DNA of 64,000 nucleotides, taken from the NCBI RefSeq assembly GCF_018919485.1, contig NZ_JAHLMU010000001.1, positions 286,655 through 350,654 on the forward strand, given 5' to 3'. Under the pieces are notes generated by a model. That model saw only the letters and a list, made by a program, of their open reading frames with translations, did no database searches and was not told the DNA's origin. The stretch's first letter is position 1; each line of letters begins with the position of its first letter. This stretch comes from Psychrobacter sp. TAE2020. GTDB lineage: Bacteria > Pseudomonadota > Gammaproteobacteria > Pseudomonadales > Moraxellaceae. The position numbers were made by a program, and so were the translations under genes. Of the stretch, positions 20,486-29,358 are shown piece after piece.

Positions 20486-21469
20486 CTAATAAACCGCACT
20501 TCCATCTTCAATGATTACCATATCGATACTGTCATCTTTAGGTGCAGTAGCTGGAGCCTTAGTACTAGTACTACTGCTGGCGCTAGGAGACGCGGCTGGG
20601 CTACTAGTTTGTGGTTTGCTTGGCGTACTGCTCTGTCCACTGTCTTGATTAATCTTTGGCGGCGTTACTGGCTGAACCGGACGCACAGGCTGTACTGGAC
20701 GCGTAGCTTCAAGCGGTCTTACTACTTGCGGCTTCGGACGTTCAACACGATTGTTGTTTCTTTGCGCGGCGCCTTCACTACGACGTTCGGTCTGCTGTTG
20801 TTGACGCTGAGCTCTTTGGTCTTCAATAACTGACTTCACTGCAGAACCTGCCATGACTTCAGACACTATAGTTACTAGCGTAGACTCTCCAGCGATACGA
20901 GCTTGGATTTGTCCATCTTTAGCAGCTACTACATAAGTAAAGGCATCATCGACCAACATATTATTATTGATACGAATATTGGCTTGAGCCAAACGAGTTT
21001 GTAAGCTTGGTTGATTATTAGCGGCTTGTAACTGACTGGCTTGATACAGGTCTTCGCTAGACAAAGTCATACTAACACTAGCTTGACAAGTAGTCATACC
21101 GTTAGCATTGGGTGCTTGCAGTACTGCTGCATTTTGCACATCGATCAAAATACCATTAACTTTACTAGTGACTGAACTAGGGTCAACACTGACTTCTACC
21201 GCATTAGCATAGCTAGTAGATAAGCTCTGGGCTTGCTGGTTTAGAGTGTTTTTTAATGCACTTCTCAGGCGATCTTGTACCAGCGGATTATCACAGGCGA
21301 TTACAGGAGCTACTGCACCATCATTGACTACTACTGCTTCCTCAGTATTATCAAGCTCTTCTTGATCCACTTTTTCTGAGCGATTGCACCCAGCGACGGC
21401 CAAACTGCATAATAAACCAATACCGGCAACTTGTGACCATTTGATTATGCTATTACTCGCTGTACTCAT
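20486..21469 (-). CDS. Predicted lipoprotein of unknown function
   Basis: A lipoprotein signal is clear: hydrophobic IIKWSQVAGIGLLCSLAVAGC, with the lipobox LAVAGC. The open frame extends upstream to 21526, but Met20 of that frame (21469) puts the signal at the usual distance, so I start there. The mature protein has an acidic linker, a domain with VSMTLSSEDLYQAS, then a Gln/Arg-rich segment and a Pro-rich C-terminus (repeats of V-R-P-V-Q-P-V) followed by a Ser/Thr/Ala-rich tail. The low-complexity C-terminal half looks like an extended envelope-spanning region. The function is unknown. Confidence 0.75.
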   Translation of the reverse strand: MSTASNSIIKWSQVAGIGLLCSLAVAGCNRSEKVDQEELDNTEEAVVVNDGAVAPVIACDNPLVQDRLRSALKNTLNQQAQSLSTSYANAVEVSVDPSSVTSKVNGILIDVQNAAVLQAPNANGMTTCQASVSMTLSSEDLYQASQLQAANNQPSLQTRLAQANIRINNNMLVDDAFTYVVAAKDGQIQARIAGESTLVTIVSEVMAGSAVKSVIEDQRAQRQQQQTERRSEGAAQRNNNRVERPKPQVVRPLEATRPVQPVRPVQPVTPPKINQDSGQSSTPSKPQTSSPAASPSASSSTSTKAPATAPKDDSIDMVIIEDGSAVY

Positions 21470-21526
21470 ACTTATCTTGCTCCTGATTTTACCATTTGCG
21501 CTACTATCGTCAGTGCTTGGTTTCAT

Positions 21527-21889
21527 AGTTGTTGACTAGCTTTATAGTCGTAGATTGATTCATTAGTCATTAGACTAAGTACTGATCTAAGCTTACTAAA
21601 AGTTTTGCACTTATCAAAGCTGCAATGATAGGGCTTAAAATCACGCCATTATACGGTGTTTGACACAGATGTTCATTACCCTAGCTTAAAGATATAGAAA
21701 TAAATACAGTCAATAGTCACAAAACAGACTAATAGTTGCAAAAACATAACAAACTATTGATTAGATTGCCATAATAATTTCATTTATAAACGCTAAACTT
21801 TATTTATGGTTTGATTAAACTCAGTCGCTTTCTACTTTTTAGCAGAGAAATAAAGCGGATATCAAGCGTTAACTATTAGTACTTTATCC
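21527..21889. other. AT-rich divergent intergenic region
   Basis: About 360 bases between the lipoprotein and the glycerophosphodiesterase. Contains the two divergent promoters presumably; no gene or recognisable operator seen. Confidence 0.45.
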
Positions 21890-21940
21890 TTGACGGCTGA
21901 GTGTCAGACCCCCTACTCCTTAACCCCTGACTATACCCTT

Positions 21941-22822
21941 ATGATAGAGCTTGCCAATACCCAACTTCTAGGTCATCGTGGTGCACGCTATGAAGCACTA
22001 GAGAACAGCTTTTCCGGCTTTGAACATGCTAATCGCTTAAAGCGGCATGGCTTAGCAGGTATTGAGTTCGATGTGCAGTTGACCGCTGATGGACACTTAG
22101 TGATCTTCCATGATGATACCCTACAGCGCCTGTGTGGACTACAATCTCGTATTGACCAAATGAGTTTAATGGAGATTCAACGTCACTTGCAGCTAGGTCA
22201 TCAAATCATCACTTTAGACCAGCTGGCACAAGCCTTAGCGATAGCACCTCCAGCAAAAATAACGCATACATTGACATCGACATCCTCGCTGGTAGAGCCA
22301 CAAAAAAAGCGGCTTAATAATTTATTGGAGGTAGCCGACCTTAGTGCTATTAAGACCAGCTCCAACCCTTTAGTCAAAACCATGCAACTGCTAACTCAGT
22401 TCACTCATATTGAGTTGGAAATAAAAACTCATAGCCGAACCAATCATCCAAAATTGGTACATGCCTTATGCCGCTATTTAATTGACAGTCCTTTAGCTCG
22501 CCTACCCATTGTGCTCACTAGCTTCGATGTAGAACTGTTAGCTCAGCTACAACGCAATAAACTATTAGCACCTATGGCACGTGGCTTACTAGTACGTGAC
22601 GCCAAGCTGTTGAACCGTGCACCCCATACCGCTTTACAACTTGGCTGCAGCAGCTTAGGTATCCATTACTTACTACTCAACAAACAAGTGATCGATTACT
22701 GCCACCGTTATGATTTGCGGGTAAGCGCTTGGACTGTCAACGATATTGCATTTGCTAAACAGCTGGTTCACTGGCAAGTCGATGCCATTATTACCGATAT
22801 CCCCAGTCAACTATTAATATAG
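21941..22822 (+). CDS. Glycerophosphodiester phosphodiesterase
   Basis: The family core starts LLGHRGARYEALENSFSGF, with the catalytic His-Arg and Glu-Asn pair, followed by IEFDVQLTADGHLVIFHDD with the metal-binding Glu/Asp and second catalytic His. The C-terminal AWTVND and IITDIPSQ complete the barrel. It hydrolyses glycerophosphodiesters to glycerol-3-phosphate and an alcohol. The frame is open from a TTG at 21890, but the ATG at 21941 matches the family start better. An insertion of about 40 residues (around 95-135 of the ATG form) sits between the HDD strand and the next conserved strand, longer than in typical UgpQ. Confidence 0.88.
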   Translation: MIELANTQLLGHRGARYEALENSFSGFEHANRLKRHGLAGIEFDVQLTADGHLVIFHDDTLQRLCGLQSRIDQMSLMEIQRHLQLGHQIITLDQLAQALAIAPPAKITHTLTSTSSLVEPQKKRLNNLLEVADLSAIKTSSNPLVKTMQLLTQFTHIELEIKTHSRTNHPKLVHALCRYLIDSPLARLPIVLTSFDVELLAQLQRNKLLAPMARGLLVRDAKLLNRAPHTALQLGCSSLGIHYLLLNKQVIDYCHRYDLRVSAWTVNDIAFAKQLVHWQVDAIITDIPSQLLI

Positions 22823-23132
22823 AATGCTGCTGCTTGCTAATGACTTGTTTGACATGCATTATTTAGCTGATAAATAACCGATAACTTTTCTTAAACGGTT
22901 AACCGCTGTCTATAACAGTTTAATAATTATCAGCGTTAATTGGTTAACATATCTGCATAATCGATTACATATTCGCCTAATTGCTGATAGCTAATAAGAT
23001 ACTAGTTATATATATTGCCTTATTCATACAAGCTATTGTTATTTAGCAATATTTTTCTAGTGTATAGGTGTTCACTTTCTATCAATTTTAGAGTAATATA
23101 GAGGCTGAAACTAATACCGTAAGGGATATTAT
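22823..23132. other. Intergenic region before desaturase gene
   Basis: 310 AT-rich bases. No gene or clear terminator; presumably the desaturase promoter. Short GGTTAAC-type repeats occur at about 22896 and 22940, without clear meaning. Confidence 0.4.
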
Positions 23133-24587
23133 ATGATTGCAAAAACAGCAATGGGCTTACCGCTCAAAGGCTTACGTTTGGCTATCAAATCTAGCGACAC
23201 ACTTATTCAGACTGCTGGTACTCAGGCACTACGCCTAAAGACTTGGTTTGAAGAAGGCAAAGCCAATGAAGCTGCTAGCGAGCAGCCTACCGCAACTAGT
23301 AACGTTAATGAGCTGTCTCCCGCTAATGATGACACTAGTATTAATACTAAGACTAGCGCCGGTACTAGCGACAACAATAATGCTCTCTCTACTGAGGAGC
23401 CTATTGATATTCGTGAGCTTGAATTTAAAAGAGCACCGATTAACTGGATTCCAGCCACTATTTTGATAACCACACCAATTGCTGCTGCAGTTATTACTCC
23501 GTGGTATCTATTTACCCATCAAGTTAGTGCGCCTGTTTGGGGCGTATTTGGTGCGTTTATGGTATGGACGGGTATCAGCATTACTGCGGGCTATCACCGT
23601 CTGCTTGCTCACCGCGCCTATAAAGCTCATCCTATAGTAAAAAACTTTTTATTGTTAGGCTCAACCCTAGCAGTGCAAGGTTCAGCATTTGATTGGGTAT
23701 CTGGTCACCGTAGTCATCATCGTCATGTTGATGATCGCATGGATGATCCATATTCAGCGAAGCGTGGATTTTTCTTCAGTCATATTGGTTGGATGTTAAA
23801 GAACTATCCTAGTGGTAAGTTTGATTACAAAAACATTCCAGACTTGACTAAAGATAGAACTTTGCAGATTCAACATAAGTACTATGGTCTCTGGGTACTA
23901 GCGGCTAACGTCGGTTTAGTAGCAGCGATTGGCTGGTTGATAGGTGATGTATGGGGAACTTTAGTACTAGCGGGCTTGTTGCGCTTAGTATTGACTCACC
24001 ACTTCACTTTCTTTATTAACTCGTTATGTCATATGTTTGGCTCACGTCCTTACACTGATACTAACACTGCCCGTGATAACTTCTTCTTAGCTCTGTTTAC
24101 TTGGGGTGAAGGCTATCACAACTATCATCATTTCTTCCAATACGACTATCGTAATGGGGTTAAATGGTGGCAGTATGATCCAACTAAATGGTTGATTGCT
24201 GGATTATCAAAAGTTGGTTTGACTACTGAGTTGCGTACTATTGATGATACAACTATCAAGCATGCTGAAGTACAAATGCAGTTCAAAAAAGCACAGCAAC
24301 AGATCGATACGGTCAATGCTGGTGGCGTAGATGTTCCCCATGCTATGAAGACCTTTCAAGATCGTATCAAGTTTGAATTTGAAGCCTTTACTCAGACCGT
24401 CGAAGAATGGCAAGCGCTAAAAGCAAAAGCTATTGAGATGAAAAAGACTGAGTTTGCTGATCGCTTACATGAAGTCGATGATAAGCTTAAGCATGAGTAT
24501 GCTAATATCGAACAGAAGATCCATGAGCATAATGACAACTTAAAAGTGGCTTTCCGCTCTATCGGTCATAACAGCAAAGCCGCTTAG
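23133..24587 (+). CDS. Fatty acid (delta-9 acyl) desaturase with extra N- and C-terminal regions
   Basis: 484 residues. The three histidine boxes of membrane acyl-CoA/acyl-lipid desaturases are intact: HRLLAH at 155-160, HRSHH at 192-196 and HNYHH at 329-333, with four membrane segments between. It introduces a cis double bond into saturated acyl chains and so raises membrane fluidity, fitting a cold-adapted organism. Residues 1-100 are a Ser/Asn/Thr-rich extension. Residues about 365-484 form a highly charged, predicted coiled-coil tail absent from typical bacterial desaturases. Electron partners are not in the window. Confidence 0.92.
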   Translation: MIAKTAMGLPLKGLRLAIKSSDTLIQTAGTQALRLKTWFEEGKANEAASEQPTATSNVNELSPANDDTSINTKTSAGTSDNNNALSTEEPIDIRELEFKRAPINWIPATILITTPIAAAVITPWYLFTHQVSAPVWGVFGAFMVWTGISITAGYHRLLAHRAYKAHPIVKNFLLLGSTLAVQGSAFDWVSGHRSHHRHVDDRMDDPYSAKRGFFFSHIGWMLKNYPSGKFDYKNIPDLTKDRTLQIQHKYYGLWVLAANVGLVAAIGWLIGDVWGTLVLAGLLRLVLTHHFTFFINSLCHMFGSRPYTDTNTARDNFFLALFTWGEGYHNYHHFFQYDYRNGVKWWQYDPTKWLIAGLSKVGLTTELRTIDDTTIKHAEVQMQFKKAQQQIDTVNAGGVDVPHAMKTFQDRIKFEFEAFTQTVEEWQALKAKAIEMKKTEFADRLHEVDDKLKHEYANIEQKIHEHNDNLKVAFRSIGHNSKAA

Positions 24588-24617
24588 CTCTAATATAAGT
24601 TAAGCTTTGGATATTTT

Positions 24618-24653
24618 AAAAACCTCCTATCTTCAAGAGCTAGGAGGTTTTTT
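24618..24653 (+). terminator. Rho-independent terminator of the desaturase gene
   Basis: AAAAACCTCCTA pairs perfectly with TAGGAGGTTTTT around a 12-base loop. Confidence 0.92.
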
Positions 24654-25003
24654 ATGGCCTATTTTTTATAGTTAGTGTTGTTAACAAGCAGTATTATTAA
24701 TAAGTAGCTTTTTTAAGGAGTCCTTTTATAAGTACGCTGTCAGTCGCTATGTTTACTCAATCTATTGACCTACAACGTCTCACTAAACTATCCATGCTTA
24801 GTCTATTGTCTGTAACAGCGCTTTAATTAACTAAACGCTATCCACAGTGCTTAGATAACAACACATGATTGCTTAGGCTATGTATCATTAATGCTTAGTT
24901 AATTATAAACCAGCAACCAGTTATGCCTGATCAAACATGCCCTAGAAATATGGCTATGTTATAGTAGTTTTATTCACTAATACTTCTATAACGGATTGTT
25001 GCT
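24654..25003. other. Intergenic region before selO
   Basis: About 350 bases; no gene recognised. Presumably holds the selO promoter. Confidence 0.4.
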
Positions 25004-26476
25004 ATGCGCTACCAAAATACTTATGTCAACTTAGACCCGCGCCTTTATAATCGTCAGCCTCCTGTCCCCTTGAATAACCCACGTATAGGTCATTTCAATA
25101 CTCAGGTAGCTGAGCAATTGGGCTGGACAGAAGATAGCGACTTGATGACACGCTGGGTTGATATTCTGGCTGGTCATTACCTACCTGCTGAGTTTGAACC
25201 GCTAGCTATGGCTTATGCCGGTCACCAGTTTGGACAATGGGCAGGACAATTAGGTGATGGTCGTGGCTTGCTGATGGCGCAAGTAATTGATAATAATGAC
25301 AAGCGGCAAGACCTGCATCTAAAAGGTTGTGGTCTGACGCCCTACTCGCGGATGGGTGATGGCCGTGCGGTATTACGCAGTACTATTCGTGAGTACTTAT
25401 GTGGCCATGCGCTCAACCAACTGGATATTCCCTCCTCTAATGCACTAGGCTTCGTGGTAACTGACACACCTGTACGCCGTGAACGTGTCGAGGCTGGTGC
25501 GGCACTGATGCGAGTCGCTGATACTCATATTCGCCTTGGTCATATTGAATGGATTGCTAGCTTCGCCCCTGACCTGCTCAGCGAATTCACCGATTATATG
25601 ATCGACAGCTGTTATCCTGAGTGCCGTGATAGCGAACAACCAGTATTGGCTTTTTTGCAGTCCGTAGTCGAGCGTAATGCACGAATGATTGCTGATTGGC
25701 AACTGATTGGCTTTGCTCATGGAGTGATGAATACCGATAATTTATCAATTACTGGTAGCACTCTAGATTTCGGACCATTTGGCTTTATGGAACGCTTTAA
25801 TCCGGCATGGATCAACAATCACTCCGATCATAGCGGGCGCTATGCTTATCAAAACCAGCCCGCTATTGGACACTGGAATCTTAGCGTTTGGCTGCCACAC
25901 TTTATGCGTCTAACTCACGCTGGCGTTACTCGTGAAAGCTTGGATGACTGTTTATCAGTATATGAGCCAACATTTATGCAGCATTATCAGCAAGGGCTAT
26001 GTCGTAAGCTAGGACTGCCCCACGAGTCTGAGAGCTTGCGTTTGGCATTTGAGTTTTTGACATTGCTGGAGGATAATCTGCTGGATTATACTAATAGCTT
26101 TCGTGCCTTGTTAGCTATAGTCGACGCCGTTAACTATCCCTATGAGCAGCAACTACTGACTACCCTAATAGCAGAGCTTACGGGTGAAGCATTAAGCGTT
26201 TGGCAACAGTGGCATAAGCGTTATCTGCTACAACTACAGCAAGTGGATAACCAGCAAGTGTTAACTGCCCTACAAAAAAATAACCCTGTTTATATACTGC
26301 GTAATAGTATGGCACAGCGTGCTATTGATGCAGCCGAGCAAGGACAGTTTGCTGAAGTTGAGCGTCTGTATCAGTTATTGGCTAACCCTTATCAAGTACA
26401 AGCGATTGCCGTTGACTCTGATAGTACTGCGCCAGCCCCAAATGCTGTACAGCAGCCAATAAGCTGTTCGTCTTAG
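25004..26476 (+). CDS. selO: Protein adenylyltransferase SelO (YdiU family)
   Basis: 490 residues, full length. SelO is a pseudokinase-fold enzyme that transfers AMP from ATP to Ser/Thr/Tyr of target proteins and is linked to redox stress. Motifs are YAGHQFGQWAGQLGDGRG at about 71-88, LHLKGCGLTPYSRMGDGRA with Lys107, and the catalytic segment MNTDNLSITGSTLDFGPFGF with Asp245 and the metal-binding Asp255. The C-terminus ends in CSS, the usual bacterial ending, where some eukaryotic homologues have selenocysteine. No in-frame UGA or SECIS is present. Confidence 0.95.
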   Translation: MRYQNTYVNLDPRLYNRQPPVPLNNPRIGHFNTQVAEQLGWTEDSDLMTRWVDILAGHYLPAEFEPLAMAYAGHQFGQWAGQLGDGRGLLMAQVIDNNDKRQDLHLKGCGLTPYSRMGDGRAVLRSTIREYLCGHALNQLDIPSSNALGFVVTDTPVRRERVEAGAALMRVADTHIRLGHIEWIASFAPDLLSEFTDYMIDSCYPECRDSEQPVLAFLQSVVERNARMIADWQLIGFAHGVMNTDNLSITGSTLDFGPFGFMERFNPAWINNHSDHSGRYAYQNQPAIGHWNLSVWLPHFMRLTHAGVTRESLDDCLSVYEPTFMQHYQQGLCRKLGLPHESESLRLAFEFLTLLEDNLLDYTNSFRALLAIVDAVNYPYEQQLLTTLIAELTGEALSVWQQWHKRYLLQLQQVDNQQVLTALQKNNPVYILRNSMAQRAIDAAEQGQFAEVERLYQLLANPYQVQAIAVDSDSTAPAPNAVQQPISCSS

Positions 26477-26871
26477 TCGTAGTTATTTACACTTAACTTT
26501 AGCTGATAACAACAATATTTGTCAGCTTACTAGATATTATGTTTAACTGATGATACGAACTACTATAACTTTGAGAAGCAGCTTATTATTGTGCAAAGTT
26601 TTAGTGATAAGTTGATCAATATAAGTTGCATCTTATTTTATCGTCGACTAGTCACTGACTTGACAATAATGCTAGACTGATTTGACAATAATGCTAGAAT
26701 AGTTATTTTTTCGGCGTCCTACTTGTTTATGACGCGCTTCTAGTATGTTTTAGCCTCATTATTTCATCATCCGCTCATTGCAGTAATTATTTATAAAGGT
26801 TAGCTCGCTACAACTGTTAACTGACTATGACAGCTAGGCTTACTTCATTTCCACCTTAATTTATTTTAACA
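26477..26871. other. maeB upstream region with direct repeats
   Basis: 395 bases without a gene. It contains a perfect 17-base direct repeat (see the separate entry at 26660-26698). No attenuator-like hairpin recognised. Confidence 0.5.
26660..26698. repeat. Two perfect 17-bp direct repeats, 22-bp period
   Basis: TTGACAATAATGCTAGA occurs at 26660-26676 and again at 26682-26698. The 22-base period is two helical turns, so a dimeric regulator could bind one face of the DNA. Each copy starts with a consensus -35-like TTGACA, so duplicated promoter elements are an alternative. Confidence 0.7.
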
Positions 26872-29190
26872 ATGGCAACTACTATGAATGACGATAATCA
26901 TCTAAATACCGACAAAGAACAATTTGAACAAGCGGCGCTCCATTATCATGAGTTTCCAAGACCGGGTAAAATTTCAGTCACCCCTATCAAGCAATTAGCT
27001 AACCAACGTGATCTAGCCTTGGCTTATTCACCAGGGGTGGCAGTACCTTGTCTAGAGATTGAAAGAGATCCAAAACTAGCCGCTAGATATACCGCTCGTG
27101 CTAACCTAGTTGGTGTTATCACTAACGGTACTGCTGTGCTTGGTCTAGGTAATATTGGACCATTGGCTTCTAAGCCAGTCATGGAAGGTAAAGGCGTATT
27201 ATTCAAAAAGTTCGCTGGTATCGATGTTTTCGATCTAGAAATAGCACAGAATGATCCTGACAAATTTATCGAAGCGGTTGCCGCTCTTGAGCCGACCTTT
27301 GGTGGTATCAACTTAGAAGATATCAAAGCGCCAGAATGTTTTAAAATTGAGCGCGAATTACGTAAGCGCATGAATATTCCAGTATTCCATGATGACCAGC
27401 ATGGTACTTCTATCATTGTTGCTGCGGCTATGCTCAACGCTTTGACTCTTATCGATAAAAAAATCGAAGATATCAAAATCGTTTGTTCTGGTGCCGGTGC
27501 TGCCGCTATCTCTTGCCTAGATATTATTTGTGCCCTTGGGGTCAACAAAGAGAACTTATATGTCTCTGACTCTCGTGGCATCATCACGACTAGTCGTGAA
27601 AACTTAGACGAAACTAAGCAGCGGTACGCTCGTGATACTCAGGCTACTAACATCGATGAGATCATGGACGATGTCGATATGTTCTTAGGTTTATCTATGC
27701 CAGGAACTATTACTGCTGATATGGTTCGCCGCATGGCAAAAGATCCTATCATCTTTGCTCTTGCCAATCCAACACCAGAGATTATGCCAGAAGAAGCACA
27801 TGCCGTTCGTCCTGACGTTATCATGGCTACTGGTCGCTCGGATTATCCTAACCAAGTTAACAATGCATTGTGCTTCCCTTATATTTTCCGTGGTGCGCTA
27901 GATGTCGGTGCAACTACAGTTAACGAAGAGATGAAAATCGCTTGTGTCCTTGCAATCGCTGCTATGGCCCATGTCGAAGCTACGCCAACAGCCAACGTCA
28001 AAAGCCTCGAGACGGTTAAGAGCTTCGGTCGTGAATATCTAATTCCAGGACCTCTAGAGCCAAACTTAATCATCGAGATTGCCTCTGCTGTCGCTCAAGC
28101 CGCTATGGATTCAGGTGTAGCGACGCTACCAATTGAGGACATGCAAGCCTATCGTCAGCGTCTATCTGAGTTTGTCTATAACTCAGCATTCGTCATGAAG
28201 CCTGTTTTTGCTCGCGCTAAATCTGGCCCTAAACGTATTGTGTACTGTGAAGGCGAAGATAATAACGTTCTGCTTGCTGTACAAGTTGTCGTCGATGAAA
28301 AATTGGCACAACCTATTTTAATCGGTCGTCCAGCGATTATCGAAAACAATATCAAGCGTCTAGGTCTGCGTCTAAAAGATGGTGGTAACATTACTATCGT
28401 CAATATCGATGATGATGAGCGCTATAAAGACTACTGGCAGCGTTACTACGAGCAAAATAAGCGTCGTGGTGTCAGTATCGAACTGGCTCGTCGTGATGTG
28501 CGTCGTAAGACTTCTCTTATCGGGGCTTTACTAGTAGAAAATGGCGATGCTGATGGCATGATTTGTGGTACCTTTAGCCATTATCAGCTACATCTACAAT
28601 ATGTTGAAAGCGTTATTGGCAAAAAACAAGGCGTCAAAGACTTTTATGCGATGAACGCCGTATTGATGCAAGACCGTAATATCTTTATTGCTGATACTTA
28701 TATCCATGAAGATCCTACTGCTGAGCAATTGGCTGAAATGACTGTATTGGCTGCCAATCAGCTGCATCGCTTCGGGATTGTCCCACGAGTTGCTTTAGTA
28801 TCACACTCCAGCTATGGTACTTCAAACCGAGCTAGTGCGGTAAAAATGCGCAAAGTATTCCAATTGTTATTAGACATGAAAGTGGACTTTGAGTTTGATG
28901 GCGAAATGCAAGGCGATGCCGCCTTAAATGAGCACATCCGTCTAGAAGATTTCCCATCAACTAGATTTAAGGGTGCGGCAAACTTACTCATCTTGCCAAC
29001 TTTAGATGCAGCAAACATTGCCTTTAACTTACTCAAAACAGCAACCAATAGCACCTCTATTGGCCCTATCCTATTAGGTGCAAACAAGCCGGTGCATATC
29101 TTAACCCCTTCAGCAACCGCTCGCCGTATCGTCAATATGACTGCACTTGCTGTAACGGAAGCTCAAGACTTAGAAAACGAACAGCAATAG
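26872..29190 (+). CDS. maeB: NADP-dependent malic enzyme with phosphotransacetylase-like domain
   Basis: 772 residues, the length of the MaeB hybrid class. The malic enzyme part (about 1-430) has AYSPGVAVPC, NGTAVLGLGNIG, FHDDQHGTS and the nucleotide motif GAGAAAISCLD. The C-terminal part (about 440-765) resembles phosphate acetyltransferase, with a role in allosteric control by acetyl-CoA. It converts malate to pyruvate plus CO2 and NADPH. A second ATG lies four codons in (26884), and either start is possible. A second, unrelated-class malic enzyme (maeA) occurs at 58.4 kb. Confidence 0.95.
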   Translation: MATTMNDDNHLNTDKEQFEQAALHYHEFPRPGKISVTPIKQLANQRDLALAYSPGVAVPCLEIERDPKLAARYTARANLVGVITNGTAVLGLGNIGPLASKPVMEGKGVLFKKFAGIDVFDLEIAQNDPDKFIEAVAALEPTFGGINLEDIKAPECFKIERELRKRMNIPVFHDDQHGTSIIVAAAMLNALTLIDKKIEDIKIVCSGAGAAAISCLDIICALGVNKENLYVSDSRGIITTSRENLDETKQRYARDTQATNIDEIMDDVDMFLGLSMPGTITADMVRRMAKDPIIFALANPTPEIMPEEAHAVRPDVIMATGRSDYPNQVNNALCFPYIFRGALDVGATTVNEEMKIACVLAIAAMAHVEATPTANVKSLETVKSFGREYLIPGPLEPNLIIEIASAVAQAAMDSGVATLPIEDMQAYRQRLSEFVYNSAFVMKPVFARAKSGPKRIVYCEGEDNNVLLAVQVVVDEKLAQPILIGRPAIIENNIKRLGLRLKDGGNITIVNIDDDERYKDYWQRYYEQNKRRGVSIELARRDVRRKTSLIGALLVENGDADGMICGTFSHYQLHLQYVESVIGKKQGVKDFYAMNAVLMQDRNIFIADTYIHEDPTAEQLAEMTVLAANQLHRFGIVPRVALVSHSSYGTSNRASAVKMRKVFQLLLDMKVDFEFDGEMQGDAALNEHIRLEDFPSTRFKGAANLLILPTLDAANIAFNLLKTATNSTSIGPILLGANKPVHILTPSATARRIVNMTALAVTEAQDLENEQQ

Positions 29191-29262
29191 TAGTTGTTAG
29201 ATAGTCATAATTTATAGGCTCAAAAGCAGCTAGCGTTTTAAACCTTAGCTGTCTGTTATAAT

Positions 29263-29311
29263 AAAGCCAGTCAACGTCATTATACTTGATGCCGTTGGTT
29301 GGCTTTTTTTT
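29263..29311 (+). terminator. Rho-independent terminator of maeB
   Basis: AAAGCCAGTCAACG pairs with CGTTGGTTGGCTTT with minor mismatch, followed by a T-run. Confidence 0.8.
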
Positions 29312-29358
29312 GCTTACTATTTGTTATTTATTTTAAAACCCAATGACAAGAGGTTGAG

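Noticed and set aside
26440-26476. Selenocysteine at the SelO C-terminus
   Set aside because: The ending is CSS followed by a TAG stop. There is no UGA codon or SECIS-like hairpin.
27024-27587. 187-codon open frame antisense to maeB
   Set aside because: It lies entirely inside the conserved malic enzyme domain and has no recognisable protein features.
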